From assembly GCA_030635835.1 (NCBI GenBank), contig DAOVYB010000019.1, forward strand, positions 1 through 14,868: a DNA stretch of 14,868 nucleotides. Reading direction: 5' to 3'. Made by a program: the position numbers and the translations under genes. Under the pieces are notes generated by a model. The model was not told where the DNA came from and ran no database searches. It was given only the letters and a program-made list of their open reading frames with translations. Numbering within the stretch: the stretch's first letter is position 1; every line of letters starts with the position of its first letter. Of this stretch, positions 6,524 to 14,324 are shown piece by piece. Source of the stretch: Gammaproteobacteria bacterium (GTDB lineage: Bacteria > Pseudomonadota > Gammaproteobacteria > UBA6429).

Positions 6524-6600
6524 AACCACTGGGGGCACGGGGAACACGGGGAAAAGAAATTAAAATTATAAACCCCGTGTTCCCCGTGTTCCCCGTGGTT
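6524..6600 (-). terminator. Large GC-rich inverted repeat between queE and queC; possible attenuator/terminator
   Basis: The arms 6524-6551 and 6573-6600 are 28 nt each and match at 25 of 28 positions, around a 21-nt AT-rich loop. Each arm contains tandem CACGGGGAA units. On the minus (transcribed) strand the hairpin is followed by TTTTATCTTTTCTTTTC, so it has the shape of an intrinsic terminator or attenuator in front of queC. It could equally be an intergenic repeat element that happened to land here. The arms share no core sequence with the elements at 8700 and 14325. Confidence 0.6.
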
Positions 6601-6614
6601 ATTCTTTTTAAGTA

Positions 6615-7298
6615 TTAACGGCCCGGCTCATCGTTCCACAAATACTTGTGGAGTTGCATTTGAAAGCGTACTGCGAGCTGATCTTCTATAATCCAGTCTG
6701 CAAGTTGTTGTGGTTTTAATTGTTGATGGCTTGTAGAAAAGAAAACTTCACATCGAGATAACAAATCATATTCTTTAATTTTATTAACAGCCCATTCGTA
6801 ATCATTGCGATCACAAATAACAAATTTCAATTGATCATGAGCGGTTAACAATTCAATATTATTATAATCGTTTTTTGCCTCTTCTTTTGAGGCAGGTGTT
6901 TTCAAATCCATGACACGACTAACACGTTTATCAACAGCAGATATATCAAGCGCACCACTTGTTTCTAATGAAACCTCATAACCTTCATCACATAGTAACT
7001 TCAGTAAATTAATACACTGTTTCTGTGCTAAAGGTTCACCGCCCGTAACTGTAATATATTTTGCATTGTATTTTTTTACTTCAGACAGAATATCCTGCAA
7101 TGAAAACCATTCTCCACCTTTAAATGCATAGGTGGTGTCACAATATTCACAGCGTAATGGACAACCGGTTAAGCGAACAAATACTGTCGCGTAACCAGAT
7201 GTTCGGGATTCACCCTGCAAGGAATAAAAAATTTCAGTAATACGTAAACGTGAAGCAGATGATTCAACATCTGCTTCAGTTTCTTTAATTTGCGACAT
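6615..7298 (-). CDS. queE: 7-carboxy-7-deazaguanine synthase QueE (radical SAM)
   Basis: QueE is a 227-residue radical SAM enzyme that contracts the ring of 6-carboxy-tetrahydropterin to 7-carboxy-7-deazaguanine, the step before QueC. The iron-sulfur cluster motif CxxxCxxC is C46, C50 and C53 in GCPLRCEYCDTTYAF, and the SAM-binding GGEP is at 86-89 in TVTGGEPLAQ. Upstream, RITEIFYSLQGES at 19-31 is the typical QueE substrate-binding opening. The first 18 residues are poorly conserved, but no better internal start is evident. It lies five bases after cpoB, so it is probably cotranscribed with the tol-pal genes, an arrangement also seen in Pseudomonas. No queD is present in the window. Confidence 0.96.
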   Translation of the reverse strand: MSQIKETEADVESSASRLRITEIFYSLQGESRTSGYATVFVRLTGCPLRCEYCDTTYAFKGGEWFSLQDILSEVKKYNAKYITVTGGEPLAQKQCINLLKLLCDEGYEVSLETSGALDISAVDKRVSRVMDLKTPASKEEAKNDYNNIELLTAHDQLKFVICDRNDYEWAVNKIKEYDLLSRCEVFFSTSHQQLKPQQLADWIIEDQLAVRFQMQLHKYLWNDEPGR

Positions 7299-7303
7299 GA
7301 AAT

Positions 7304-8113
7304 TTACCGAACTTTTTGCAAGCGTATTTTTTGCAATAAGTTTTCTGCCTGACCGGCTTCAGTAGTACCCGGATAAGATTGAATTAATTTTTTCAAAACA
7401 ATTTTAGCTTTGGAAAATGATTTTAATTCAAATTGACTATAACCAATTTTTAATAATGCATCAGCACGTTTTGGACTATTAGGATACTGATCGATTAAGG
7501 TCTGGTAATCCTGAACAGCCACATCATATTTTCTTGTATGATAACTTGTTTCAGCTAACCAATATTGTGCAATATGTGCATAACGTCCATCCGGATAATT
7601 TTCTAAAAACTGGCGAAAGGCTTGTGTTGCTTTTTCATAGCGAAGCGCACGTAATAAATCAAAAGCTTTCTGGTAGGCAACCTGTTCTCCCTCTTTATTT
7701 TTAATTACTTTTGCTGATGAGGTTGGTTTGCTAGAAACAGATATAGATCTGTTTTTGCTCATTACTGGTTTTTGTTCAACCGGTTGAGGCAAAGGAACTG
7801 AAGTTCTACTGGAACCAGAACCACGTTCAATTTGAAGTAAACGGCGATCAATATCAACATACAGGTCACGCTGGCGTTTTTTTATTTCATCCAGACTGTG
7901 TTTTTGTAATTCAATTTCACCCAAAAGACGTTGCAATTCACTTTGCAGGCTTTCCACACGAACCATGATATCAACCAAACCTTTACTATTGACTAATCGT
8001 TCCATTCGCTTAAGGCGGTCTTCTACGCTCATTTCATTTTCTGCGGCAATCACAACTGAACTTGCGTTGCTAACAAAAAGAGAAACTAAAATAACCCATG
8101 TACTTTTTTTCAT
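7304..8113 (-). CDS. cpoB: Cell division coordinator CpoB (YbgF), Tol-Pal associated periplasmic protein
   Basis: This 269-residue exported protein starts with a signal peptide (about 1-24, ending VIAA|EN). An N-terminal coiled coil follows at about 28-97, the trimerisation region of YbgF. Next come a Ser/Pro/Lys-rich linker (98-142) and a C-terminal TPR domain with three repeats (about 147-180, 184-217 and 221-254, with motifs such as FLENYPDGRYAHIAQYWLAE). In E. coli CpoB links outer-membrane constriction by Tol-Pal with peptidoglycan synthesis by PBP1B during division. The start lies one base after the pal stop, so the two genes are coupled. The length matches the family and nothing is missing. 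Confidence 0.94.
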   Translation of the reverse strand: MKKSTWVILVSLFVSNASSVVIAAENEMSVEDRLKRMERLVNSKGLVDIMVRVESLQSELQRLLGEIELQKHSLDEIKKRQRDLYVDIDRRLLQIERGSGSSRTSVPLPQPVEQKPVMSKNRSISVSSKPTSSAKVIKNKEGEQVAYQKAFDLLRALRYEKATQAFRQFLENYPDGRYAHIAQYWLAETSYHTRKYDVAVQDYQTLIDQYPNSPKRADALLKIGYSQFELKSFSKAKIVLKKLIQSYPGTTEAGQAENLLQKIRLQKVR

Positions 8114-8114
8114 A

Positions 8115-8660
8115 TTAATAACCAGTATAAAGAATTTCTACACGACGATTCAAATTCCATGCAGAGGCATCATGGCCTAGTGCAACAGGACGCTCTTCGC
8201 CAAAACTAATCACCTGAATTTGATTTTCTGCCACACCCTGCAACGTCATGATTTGTTTTACAGATTTCGCACGTTTTTCACCTAGTGCAATATTATATTC
8301 ACGTGAACCTCGTTCATCAGCATGACCTTCCAGAACAATTGTTATATCTGAATGAGCTGCAAGAAATTCTGCATGTACAGTAATAATTTCGCGGTCTTCA
8401 TCTTTTATCTGGCTGCTATCCAGATCAAAATATAAAACACGTTGCGATAAAGGACTGTTAGGATCATTTAATGAACTGACTTCCAAAGCACTACCGGAAG
8501 TAAACTTTTTAGCTGAATCTTCATCAGTAGAACTGTATTGATTATCCTGCTGTTGCTCATCACTTGACTGGCCACCACGTTTTTTTAATGGCCCTAAGTT
8601 ACAACCGGCCAAAGTCACAATGACACTGAGTATTATAAAATAGCGCATTAATTTAATCAC
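8115..8660 (-). CDS. pal: Peptidoglycan-associated outer-membrane lipoprotein Pal
   Basis: This 181-residue lipoprotein has an N-terminal lipobox ending LAGC, with the lipidated cysteine at C20; Asn rather than Asp follows it, consistent with outer-membrane sorting. A polar linker (21-65) precedes the OmpA-like peptidoglycan-binding domain (about 72-181), with VLYFDLDSS at 75-83, EGHADERGSREYN at 111-123 and a C-terminal NRR at 171-173. Pal anchors the outer membrane to the cell wall and binds TolB. The start is GTG at 8660, with AGGAG six bases upstream; an ATG three bases higher is immediately followed by a stop. The gap to tolB is filled by a palindromic element. Expression may therefore depend on read-through of that structure. 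Confidence 0.97.
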   Translation of the reverse strand: MIKLMRYFIILSVIVTLAGCNLGPLKKRGGQSSDEQQQDNQYSSTDEDSAKKFTSGSALEVSSLNDPNSPLSQRVLYFDLDSSQIKDEDREIITVHAEFLAAHSDITIVLEGHADERGSREYNIALGEKRAKSVKQIMTLQGVAENQIQVISFGEERPVALGHDASAWNLNRRVEILYTGY

Positions 8661-8699
8661 ATTATGCTCCTTACATTCCTAAATAATTTTTTAAAACCT

Positions 8700-8823
8700 A
8701 TGACGGATAGCAAGAAGTCAGAGAACAAGGCAAAAAGTTATGAAAAAGCGGAGCTTACAATAAGTAAGTGAGCATTTTGAATAATTTTTTAACGCCGTTA
8801 TCTGATTTCTCGCTATTCGTCAT
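8700..8823 (+). repeat. Palindromic MITE-like element, copy B (between tolB and pal)
   Basis: The terminal inverted repeats at 8701-8722 and 8801-8822 match at 19 of 22 positions and open with GACGRATAG; one further complementary base on each side (8700 and 8823) is included. Inside lie blocks shared with the element at 14325-14450 at identical spacing: ACAAGGCAAAA (8725-8735), GAAAAAGCGGAG (8742-8753), a small hairpin CTTAC/GTAAG (8754-8768), TGAGCATTTTGA (8769-8780) and TTTTAACGC (8787-8795). The shared core is on the plus strand, antisense to the tol genes. It encodes no protein. One arm overlaps the tolB stop codon. Confidence 0.85.
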
Positions 8824-10133
8824 TTGTTAACCTTGTATGGGGACCATACTGGCTCCCTCACATCACCTTTATTAAAACTTAATCTTTGTCGTGCCCGTCC
8901 ATCAACAGATACAACAGATAATATGCCACGATACTTTTCTTCTGTTGCATAAATGATCATGCGACCATTTGGGGCAAAACTGGGAGATTCATCCAGTTGT
9001 CCGTTGGTTAGTATATTAAAATGTTTTGTCTCTCGTTCCAGAACAGCAATTCTAAACTTTCCCTGCGAGCGATGCACCATTGCAATATATCGACCATCTG
9101 CAGAAACTGCAGGACGTGCATTGTAATTTCCTTCAAAGGTTAAACGCTGTGCTCTGCCTGTTGGCCTGTAATGAGAGAGTTTTATCTCATACAATTGAGG
9201 TACACCTCCCCGATCTGAAGTAAAAATCAACCCTGTACTGTCAGGCAACCATTCTGGTTCTGTATCAATTGCATAACTTCGTGTAATACGCGTTAATTTT
9301 CTGGAGTTCACATTCATAATGTAAATTTCAGGATTGCCATCTTTCGATAAAGTTAGCGCAAGATATTTTCCATTAGGTGACCAGCGTGGCGCATTATTTA
9401 AACCTTTAAACGAAACCAGTTTTTCTTTTTTAGCAGAAAAAATATTTTGCACATATATTTCCGGGCGACCATTTAAAAAAGAAACATACGCCAGGCGTGT
9501 ACCATCAGGTGACCAGCTTGGTGACATTAATGGCTGCGATGAGCTATAAATGATTTTTTCGTTATAACCATCGGCATCTGCGATTGCGAGCTGATATAAT
9601 TTTTTATTCTTATTATTTCGGGTTACCGTTATATAAGAAATATGCGTATTAAATGCGCCCTCTTCACCCGTAATCGTTTTATAAATAATATCGCTTATGT
9701 GGTGTGCAGTACGGCGTAAACCACTGTTTAAACTTCGAATACTGTAACCTGCCAGCTGGCGTCCTTTAAAAACATCCAGTAACTGAAATTGAACCTGAAA
9801 ACTGCCATCAGACAGCTCATGGATTTTACCCACAACAAGGTAACCAACATTTAAAGCTCGCCATGTTTTATATTTTACCTGGTTACCTGCATGCGGTTTT
9901 GAAATTAGATCTTTATCGGGTAAAGGAGCAAACTGACCACTACGTTGTAAGTCTGCTGCAATAATATTTTTTAAACTTGCCGGGGCTGTTCCTTTACCCT
10001 TCCATTCAAAAGGCACTATTGCAACAGGTTGGGCACCTTCTGTTCCCTGCGTAATTTCAATTGTTAAAACGGCATGAGCCAGAGAACTGGATGCCAACCA
10101 TAGAATTAAATATGAAATACTTTTATTAATCAT
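8820..10133 (-). CDS. tolB: Tol-Pal system periplasmic protein TolB
   Basis: This 437-residue periplasmic protein has a signal peptide ending AHA|VL (about residue 21). The mature N-terminus (VLTIEITQGTEG) is the segment that contacts TolA in E. coli. An N-terminal alpha/beta domain (about 25-160) precedes a six-bladed beta-propeller (about 165-437), built from repeated blade motifs such as MSPSWSPDGTRLAYVS, APRWSPNGKYLALT, EPEWLPDSTGLIFTS and SPSFAPNGRMIIYAT. TolB shuttles between TolA and Pal during outer-membrane constriction. The protein ends WSPYKVNK: E. coli TolB ends at WSPYL, so the last few residues and the TGA stop come from, or lie against, the adjoining palindromic element. No strong Shine-Dalgarno precedes the ATG. 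An 86-bp gap separates it from tolA; it contains a perfect AT palindrome at 10157-10170. Confidence 0.97.
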   Translation of the reverse strand: MINKSISYLILWLASSSLAHAVLTIEITQGTEGAQPVAIVPFEWKGKGTAPASLKNIIAADLQRSGQFAPLPDKDLISKPHAGNQVKYKTWRALNVGYLVVGKIHELSDGSFQVQFQLLDVFKGRQLAGYSIRSLNSGLRRTAHHISDIIYKTITGEEGAFNTHISYITVTRNNKNKKLYQLAIADADGYNEKIIYSSSQPLMSPSWSPDGTRLAYVSFLNGRPEIYVQNIFSAKKEKLVSFKGLNNAPRWSPNGKYLALTLSKDGNPEIYIMNVNSRKLTRITRSYAIDTEPEWLPDSTGLIFTSDRGGVPQLYEIKLSHYRPTGRAQRLTFEGNYNARPAVSADGRYIAMVHRSQGKFRIAVLERETKHFNILTNGQLDESPSFAPNGRMIIYATEEKYRGILSVVSVDGRARQRLSFNKGDVREPVWSPYKVNK

Positions 10134-10219
10134 TACGTTATTTCTACTCTTTTCTAAATAAATATTTATTCATGTGCTGGCTTCTGTGTTCTACACCTTA
10201 ACCCAATCCACATCTAAAT

Positions 10220-11038
10220 CTAGGCATTTGGATCAAAAACAAGCTCAACTTCACGAAAATGTTCAAATAATCCGGTACTTGATTGTGGTACAGGTAATGG
10301 TGATGCTTTATTGACAGCCATTTCAACCGAACGATCAAAAGCACTATTACCACTACTTTGAATAACCCGAACACTTACAACATCTCCGCTTGGAATTAAC
10401 CTGACCAGCACCTTACATTTCATTCCCTTTTGATAGCTGGCCGGGAAGATCCAGTTACGGGTTATTTGACTTTTAATTAACCCTTCATATCTGAAAACTT
10501 CACTCTGTTCATATACTGCACGTTTCTTTTGCTCTACCGCACGTTTTTCTGCCGCAATTTTTGCCAACCTTTGTTTTTCTTCTTTTTCAAGTAAAGCTTG
10601 TTTTTCCTGCCGTTGTTTTTCCAGTTTGTTCAGCTTATCCTGACTTTCTTTTTGTTTGCGTTCAAGTTCTGCCAGTCGTTTTTTTTCTTTAATACGTTTA
10701 TTCTTATTTATTTGTTCCTGTTCTTTTTGTTTTTTCTTTAAGGCACGTAATTTTTGTTCTTCTTTTTTACGATCTTTTTTCGCCTTTTTAGCTTTATCCT
10801 GTAAACGTTTTTGTTTACGTTGTTTTTGTTTTTCAGCCTTTTTTAATTTATTAATTTCTTCATTTATTTTATTTTCATCAATCGCAACGGCAGTAATAAC
10901 TTTTTGCTGTTTTACCAGTGAAATCTTAGGTTCAGATGATTTAAAACTTACGCCAATTGCAATAAAAGCTAGTAGATGAATAATAATTGCCCAAACAAGT
11001 ACACTTGGATTACGTTTAATCGTTTGCCAGATAGTCAT
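10220..11038 (-). CDS. tolA: Tol-Pal system inner-membrane bridging protein TolA
   Basis: This 272-residue protein has the three-part TolA design. One membrane anchor lies at about 13-31 (LVWAIIIHLLAFIAIGV). A long Lys/Glu/Gln-rich helical stalk (about 54-178) spans the periplasm. The globular C-terminal TolA/TonB-like domain occupies about 183-272 (KSQITRNWIFPASY through VSVRVIQSSGNSAFDRSVEMAV). TolA is energised by TolQR and contacts TolB and Pal. It is shorter than the E. coli protein (about 420 residues) mainly in the stalk. The C-terminal domain has a single cysteine (C208), so the disulfide present in E. coli domain III cannot form; Ser/Asp residues occupy the partner region. It starts three bases after tolR. 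The A/T-rich composition follows from the lysine-rich stalk. Confidence 0.95.
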   Translation of the reverse strand: MTIWQTIKRNPSVLVWAIIIHLLAFIAIGVSFKSSEPKISLVKQQKVITAVAIDENKINEEINKLKKAEKQKQRKQKRLQDKAKKAKKDRKKEEQKLRALKKKQKEQEQINKNKRIKEKKRLAELERKQKESQDKLNKLEKQRQEKQALLEKEEKQRLAKIAAEKRAVEQKKRAVYEQSEVFRYEGLIKSQITRNWIFPASYQKGMKCKVLVRLIPSGDVVSVRVIQSSGNSAFDRSVEMAVNKASPLPVPQSSTGLFEHFREVELVFDPNA

Positions 11039-11041
11039 TGA

Positions 11042-11476
11042 TTATGAGTCCGGAGTTTCTGTTATCAAACCTACCCTGGCAACACCGGCTTTTTGTAACT
11101 GAGCCATAATCGTCACAACTGCACCATAGTTTACTGACTTATCCCCTTTAATATAAACACCCTGTCCCGGACGATGACGCAGAACAGCAGCAACACGTGT
11201 AATCAGTTTTTCTACCGATAAAGGTTTGTCTGTATCATCACCAATATTAATATAATATTGACCTTTAACATCAACTGAGACCACAACAGGCTCTTCCTGA
11301 TCCTTTGCCATTGTTTTAGCAAACGTTTGTGGTAACTCAACTTGCACACCTTCTGTTAACATCGGTGCTGTCACCATAAAAATTACAAGCAATACCAGCA
11401 TCACATCAATGTAAGGAACAACATTAATTTCTGACATACGGCGTTTGCGAAAACGTTTTGAAGATATTTCAGTCAT
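11042..11476 (-). CDS. tolR: Tol-Pal system proton-channel subunit TolR
   Basis: This 144-residue ExbD/TolR family protein has a short cytoplasmic N-terminus rich in Arg/Lys and one membrane helix (about 20-40). The helix carries the essential proton-path aspartate at D24 in INVVPYIDVMLVLLVIFMV. A periplasmic dimerisation domain follows at 60-140 (GQGVYIKGDKSVNYGAVVTIM). With TolQ it uses the proton motive force to drive TolA. Five bases separate it from tolQ and three from tolA, so it sits in a compact operon. Length and motifs are normal. Confidence 0.97.
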   Translation of the reverse strand: MTEISSKRFRKRRMSEINVVPYIDVMLVLLVIFMVTAPMLTEGVQVELPQTFAKTMAKDQEEPVVVSVDVKGQYYINIGDDTDKPLSVEKLITRVAAVLRHRPGQGVYIKGDKSVNYGAVVTIMAQLQKAGVARVGLITETPDS

Positions 11477-11481
11477 AAAAA

Positions 11482-12159
11482 TTAACTAATGTGGGCCTGT
11501 CGTTGTAACAAAGTTGAAAACTCTTCTGAGAAAATATCATATCGGTTGATTAATCTTTCAATATCATTGGAGTAACGGTTATAGGCAATTACGGCTGGAA
11601 TAGCGGCAAACAAACCCATCGCCGTAGCAATCAGCGCTTCTGCAATACCTGGTGCGACTGAACTAATCGAAGCATGTTGCACCGCACCCAGTGCTAAAAA
11701 TGAATTCATAATGCCCCACACCGTGCCAAACAAACCAATATAAGGACTAATAGAACCAACTGTTGCTAAAAAGGATAAATGATTTTCCAGTTCATCAACT
11801 TCACGATTCAGCGCAACTCGCATAGTGCGTTGTGCACCTTCAACAGTAACAACAGGGTCAATACCCGGGCTTTTTCGCAAATGAGCAAATTCACGAAAAC
11901 CGGATTCAAAAATGGCTTCTAAGCCTGCAACCCGTTTTTTTTTACCGGCAATTTTTGCATAGAGTTCAGCCAAATCAATACCAGACCAAAAACGACGTTC
12001 AAAATAATCGGCTGCAACTTTAGCGTCTCGTACCATAATCCATTTTGAACGGATAATAACCCAGGAAAGAATGGATAAAATTAATAAAAGCAGCATGACT
12101 AACTGCACCAGAAAACTGGCATCAAAAATCAAACTTATTATAGAAAGCTCGGTTGTCAC
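11482..12159 (-). CDS. tolQ: Tol-Pal system motor subunit TolQ
   Basis: This 225-residue MotA/TolQ/ExbB family protein has three membrane helices: about 16-37, 132-156 (ATVGSISPYIGLFGTVWGIM) and 172-193 (IAEALIATAMGLFAAIPAVIAY). A cytoplasmic domain lies between the first two. The conserved Thr and Gly residues of the last two helices, which line the proton path, are present. It forms the inner-membrane motor with TolR. The start is a GTG at 12159 with AAGGG nine bases upstream, and it lies 21 bases after ybgC. E. coli TolQ has almost the same length (230). Confidence 0.97.
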   Translation of the reverse strand: MTTELSIISLIFDASFLVQLVMLLLLILSILSWVIIRSKWIMVRDAKVAADYFERRFWSGIDLAELYAKIAGKKKRVAGLEAIFESGFREFAHLRKSPGIDPVVTVEGAQRTMRVALNREVDELENHLSFLATVGSISPYIGLFGTVWGIMNSFLALGAVQHASISSVAPGIAEALIATAMGLFAAIPAVIAYNRYSNDIERLINRYDIFSEEFSTLLQRQAHIS

Positions 12160-12180
12160 TATATTATCCCTTAATTACGG

Positions 12181-12588
12181 TTATATTTTATTATATAAAC
12201 TGTTTGGCAATACTGCCGGTTTAAAATCACTAGCATTCAAACACGCTATTTTAATTACTCCTTTACACAATAAAGTATCATCCCTTTTAACTACTTGTTC
12301 GACTGTAATGCTCGCTTTACCTTTCTTTATTACTTTTGTATAAATTAGTAGTTCATCATTAAATTTTGCCGGCGATAAATAATCTGCCTGAACTGAACGA
12401 ACTGCAAATATGACATTATCATTTGCAATCAGTTCATCCTGTTCGAAACCTTCTTCTCGCAGCCATTCTGTACGTGCACGTTCCATAAACTTCAGATAAT
12501 TTGCATAATAAACAACACCACCTGAGTCTGTATCTTCATAGTAAATGCGTACTGGCCAAAGGAACACGTTCTCATTTTCAATAGTCAT
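12181..12588 (-). CDS. ybgC: Tol-Pal associated acyl-CoA thioesterase YbgC
   Basis: This 135-residue hotdog-fold thioesterase belongs to the YbgC/4-hydroxybenzoyl-CoA thioesterase family. The catalytic aspartate is D21 in IYYEDTDSGGVVYYANYL, equivalent to D18 of E. coli YbgC, and FMERARTEWL at 34-43 is the following conserved helix. Family members hydrolyse acyl-CoA or acyl-ACP, and YbgC is tied to phospholipid metabolism through its fixed position ahead of tolQ. The residue after VVY is Tyr instead of the His of E. coli; I believe this occurs in other proteobacterial homologues. The 58-bp AT-rich gap from ruvB (12589-12646) could hold a promoter for the tol genes, but I cannot pick a convincing one, and no clear Shine-Dalgarno precedes the ATG. 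Confidence 0.94.
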   Translation of the reverse strand: MTIENENVFLWPVRIYYEDTDSGGVVYYANYLKFMERARTEWLREEGFEQDELIANDNVIFAVRSVQADYLSPAKFNDELLIYTKVIKKGKASITVEQVVKRDDTLLCKGVIKIACLNASDFKPAVLPNSLYNKI

Positions 12589-12646
12589 TGTTTTATAATA
12601 TATTAAGAATAATCAAATTAGTGTGATCAGGTTATAATTTGCTTTC

Positions 12647-13684
12647 TTATTCTTCATTATCTGATAAATATTGAGAAACAGATTCAGGCGGCTTTAATCC
12701 AAAATGTAAATAGGCATTTTGTGTTGCCACCCGACCACGTGGCGTACGCATTATAAAACCTTGTTGAATAAGATAGGGTTCAATGACATCCTCAATTGTG
12801 CCACGCTCTTCACTTAATACCGCAGCCAGATTTTCTACACCTACAGGCCCACCCTGAAACTTTTCAATCACGGCGAGTAACAATCGGCGATCCATCATAT
12901 CAAAACCAAACTTATCTACATCCAGCAAATCAAGTGCTTTTGTCGCTGTTGCTTCGTTAATCACACCATCAGCTTTAATTTCAGCATAATCTCGTACCCG
13001 GCGTAATAAACGATTAGTAATACGTGGTGTACCACGTGAACGGCGTGCTATTTCATTTGCACCAGAGTCATCTAACTTAACACCAAGAATATTCGCTGAA
13101 CGTTTTACTATTGAGATAAGGTCATCGGTTGAATAAAATTCAAGTCTTTGCACTATGCCAAAGCGATCACGTAGTGGTGAGGTTAATAAGCCGGCTCTGG
13201 TTGTTGCACCAACCAGAGTAAAAGGTGGTAAATCCAGTTTAATTGAACGTGCAGCAGGGCCTTCTCCAATCATAATATCCAACTGGTAATCTTCCATTGC
13301 TGGATAAAGAATTTCTTCAACAACAGGACTTAAGCGATGAATTTCATCAACAAACAAGACATCGTGTGGTTCAAGATTCGTTAAAAGTGCAGCAAGGTCT
13401 CCCGGCTTTTCTAACACCGGTCCTGATGTATGACGCATATTGACATCAAGTTCGTTCGCTATAATGTGCGATAAGGTTGTTTTACCTAAACCTGGTGGAC
13501 CAAAAATCAGAACATGATCCAGTGCTTCTTTCCTGCCACGTGCAGCCTGAATAAAAATATCCATTTGCTCACGTACTTTAGGTTGCCCAACATAATCAGC
13601 CAGTTTTTCAGGACGCATGGCTCTGTCGATAGCTTCTTCACCATCTTGAGAGTCTGCTGTGATTAAACGATCATTTTCAATCAT
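12647..13684 (-). CDS. ruvB: Holliday junction branch migration ATPase RuvB
   Basis: This 345-residue AAA+ motor forms hexameric rings that pull DNA through the RuvA-bound Holliday junction. Visible motifs are Walker [11 protein letters not shown] at 62-71, Walker B VDEIHRL at 112-118, sensor 1 GATTRAG at 159-165, and the LRDRFG segment at 171-176 with the arginine finger. The C-terminal winged-helix domain includes [23 protein letters not shown] (about 279-301) and ends with [13 protein letters not shown]. Length and all motifs are typical. It begins seven bases after ruvA, so the two are cotranscribed; there is only an A-rich stretch and no clear Shine-Dalgarno before the ATG. Confidence 0.98.
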   Translation of the reverse strand: MIENDRLITADSQDGEEAIDRAMRPEKLADYVGQPKVREQMDIFIQAARGRKEALDHVLIFGPPGLGKTTLSHIIANELDVNMRHTSGPVLEKPGDLAALLTNLEPHDVLFVDEIHRLSPVVEEILYPAMEDYQLDIMIGEGPAARSIKLDLPPFTLVGATTRAGLLTSPLRDRFGIVQRLEFYSTDDLISIVKRSANILGVKLDDSGANEIARRSRGTPRITNRLLRRVRDYAEIKADGVINEATATKALDLLDVDKFGFDMMDRRLLLAVIEKFQGGPVGVENLAAVLSEERGTIEDVIEPYLIQQGFIMRTPRGRVATQNAYLHFGLKPPESVSQYLSDNEE

Positions 13685-13691
13685 ATTGTTT

Positions 13692-14306
13692 TTACTTTTG
13701 AATGGATGCCTTTAATGCATCACGAATAATTTCTTCACTGCTTAAATCGCGACTATCTATTTGAGTCACCATTCGACTTGCCTGCGGAGGTTTATAACCC
13801 AGTGCAATCAATGCACTAACCGCTTCTTCAACCGGATCGGCCTGATGTACGATATCAATCATCCCTGCTGGTGTTTTAGTATTAGATGTTGGATCAGTAT
13901 GCCAATCCTTCAGCTTATCACGCATCTCAATCACTAAACGTTCAGCCGTCTTTTTACCAACACCAGGTAATTTAACTAGTGTTGCTGTATCGCTGTCCTG
14001 TATACAGCGAGCAAAATCATCTGCACTAATTGCAGATAAAATACTCAATGCTAATTTTGGCCCAACACCATTAATTTTAATCAGACTACGAAACATACTG
14101 CGTTCAGCTTCAGTAGCAAAACCACAAAGTTGTTGAACATCTTCACGCACAACGAGGTGAGTATGTAAGATCACTTCCTGATTAACATCAGGTAACTGAT
14201 AAAATGTTGACATCGGTGCATCAACTTCATAGCCCACACCATTCACATCCAATAATAAGGTTGGTGGTTGTTTAGTGAGTAATATACCTTTTAGTCGTCC
14301 TATCAT
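13692..14306 (-). CDS. ruvA: Holliday junction binding protein RuvA
   Basis: This 204-residue RuvA has its three domains: an OB fold (1-62) with the acidic pin E55-D56 in VVREDVQQL, a double helix-hairpin-helix domain ([13 protein letters not shown] from 78 and [12 protein letters not shown] from 113), and a C-terminal RuvB-binding domain (about 158-204, [19 protein letters not shown]). It recognises four-way junctions as a tetramer and recruits RuvB. The linker 134-156 is variable, as usual. The upstream 160-bp gap to ruvC contains a palindromic element, so ruvA may be expressed differently from ruvC. Confidence 0.98.
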   Translation of the reverse strand: MIGRLKGILLTKQPPTLLLDVNGVGYEVDAPMSTFYQLPDVNQEVILHTHLVVREDVQQLCGFATEAERSMFRSLIKINGVGPKLALSILSAISADDFARCIQDSDTATLVKLPGVGKKTAERLVIEMRDKLKDWHTDPTSNTKTPAGMIDIVHQADPVEEAVSALIALGYKPPQASRMVTQIDSRDLSSEEIIRDALKASIQK

Positions 14307-14324
14307 ATGTATCTTTTATGTAAA

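Noticed and set aside
6480..6600. CRISPR-like array
   Set aside because: The repeats are 5-bp and 9-bp tandem units and one inverted repeat, without regularly spaced unique spacers, and no cas genes are near.
6480..6610. preQ1 riboswitch in front of queC
   Set aside because: There is no small H-type pseudoknot or preQ1 aptamer consensus; the structure is a long perfect-type hairpin of tandem CACGGGGAA units.
10157..10170. Perfect 14-bp AT palindrome in the tolA-tolB gap as an operator
   Set aside because: It is composed only of A and T, matches no regulator consensus I recognise and has no promoter elements around it, so chance is a sufficient explanation.
10656..10979. Plus-strand open frame opposite the tolA stalk
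   Set aside because: It is the complement of the Lys/Glu-rich coiled coil, giving a Phe/Ser/Cys-rich low-complexity product with no start signals.
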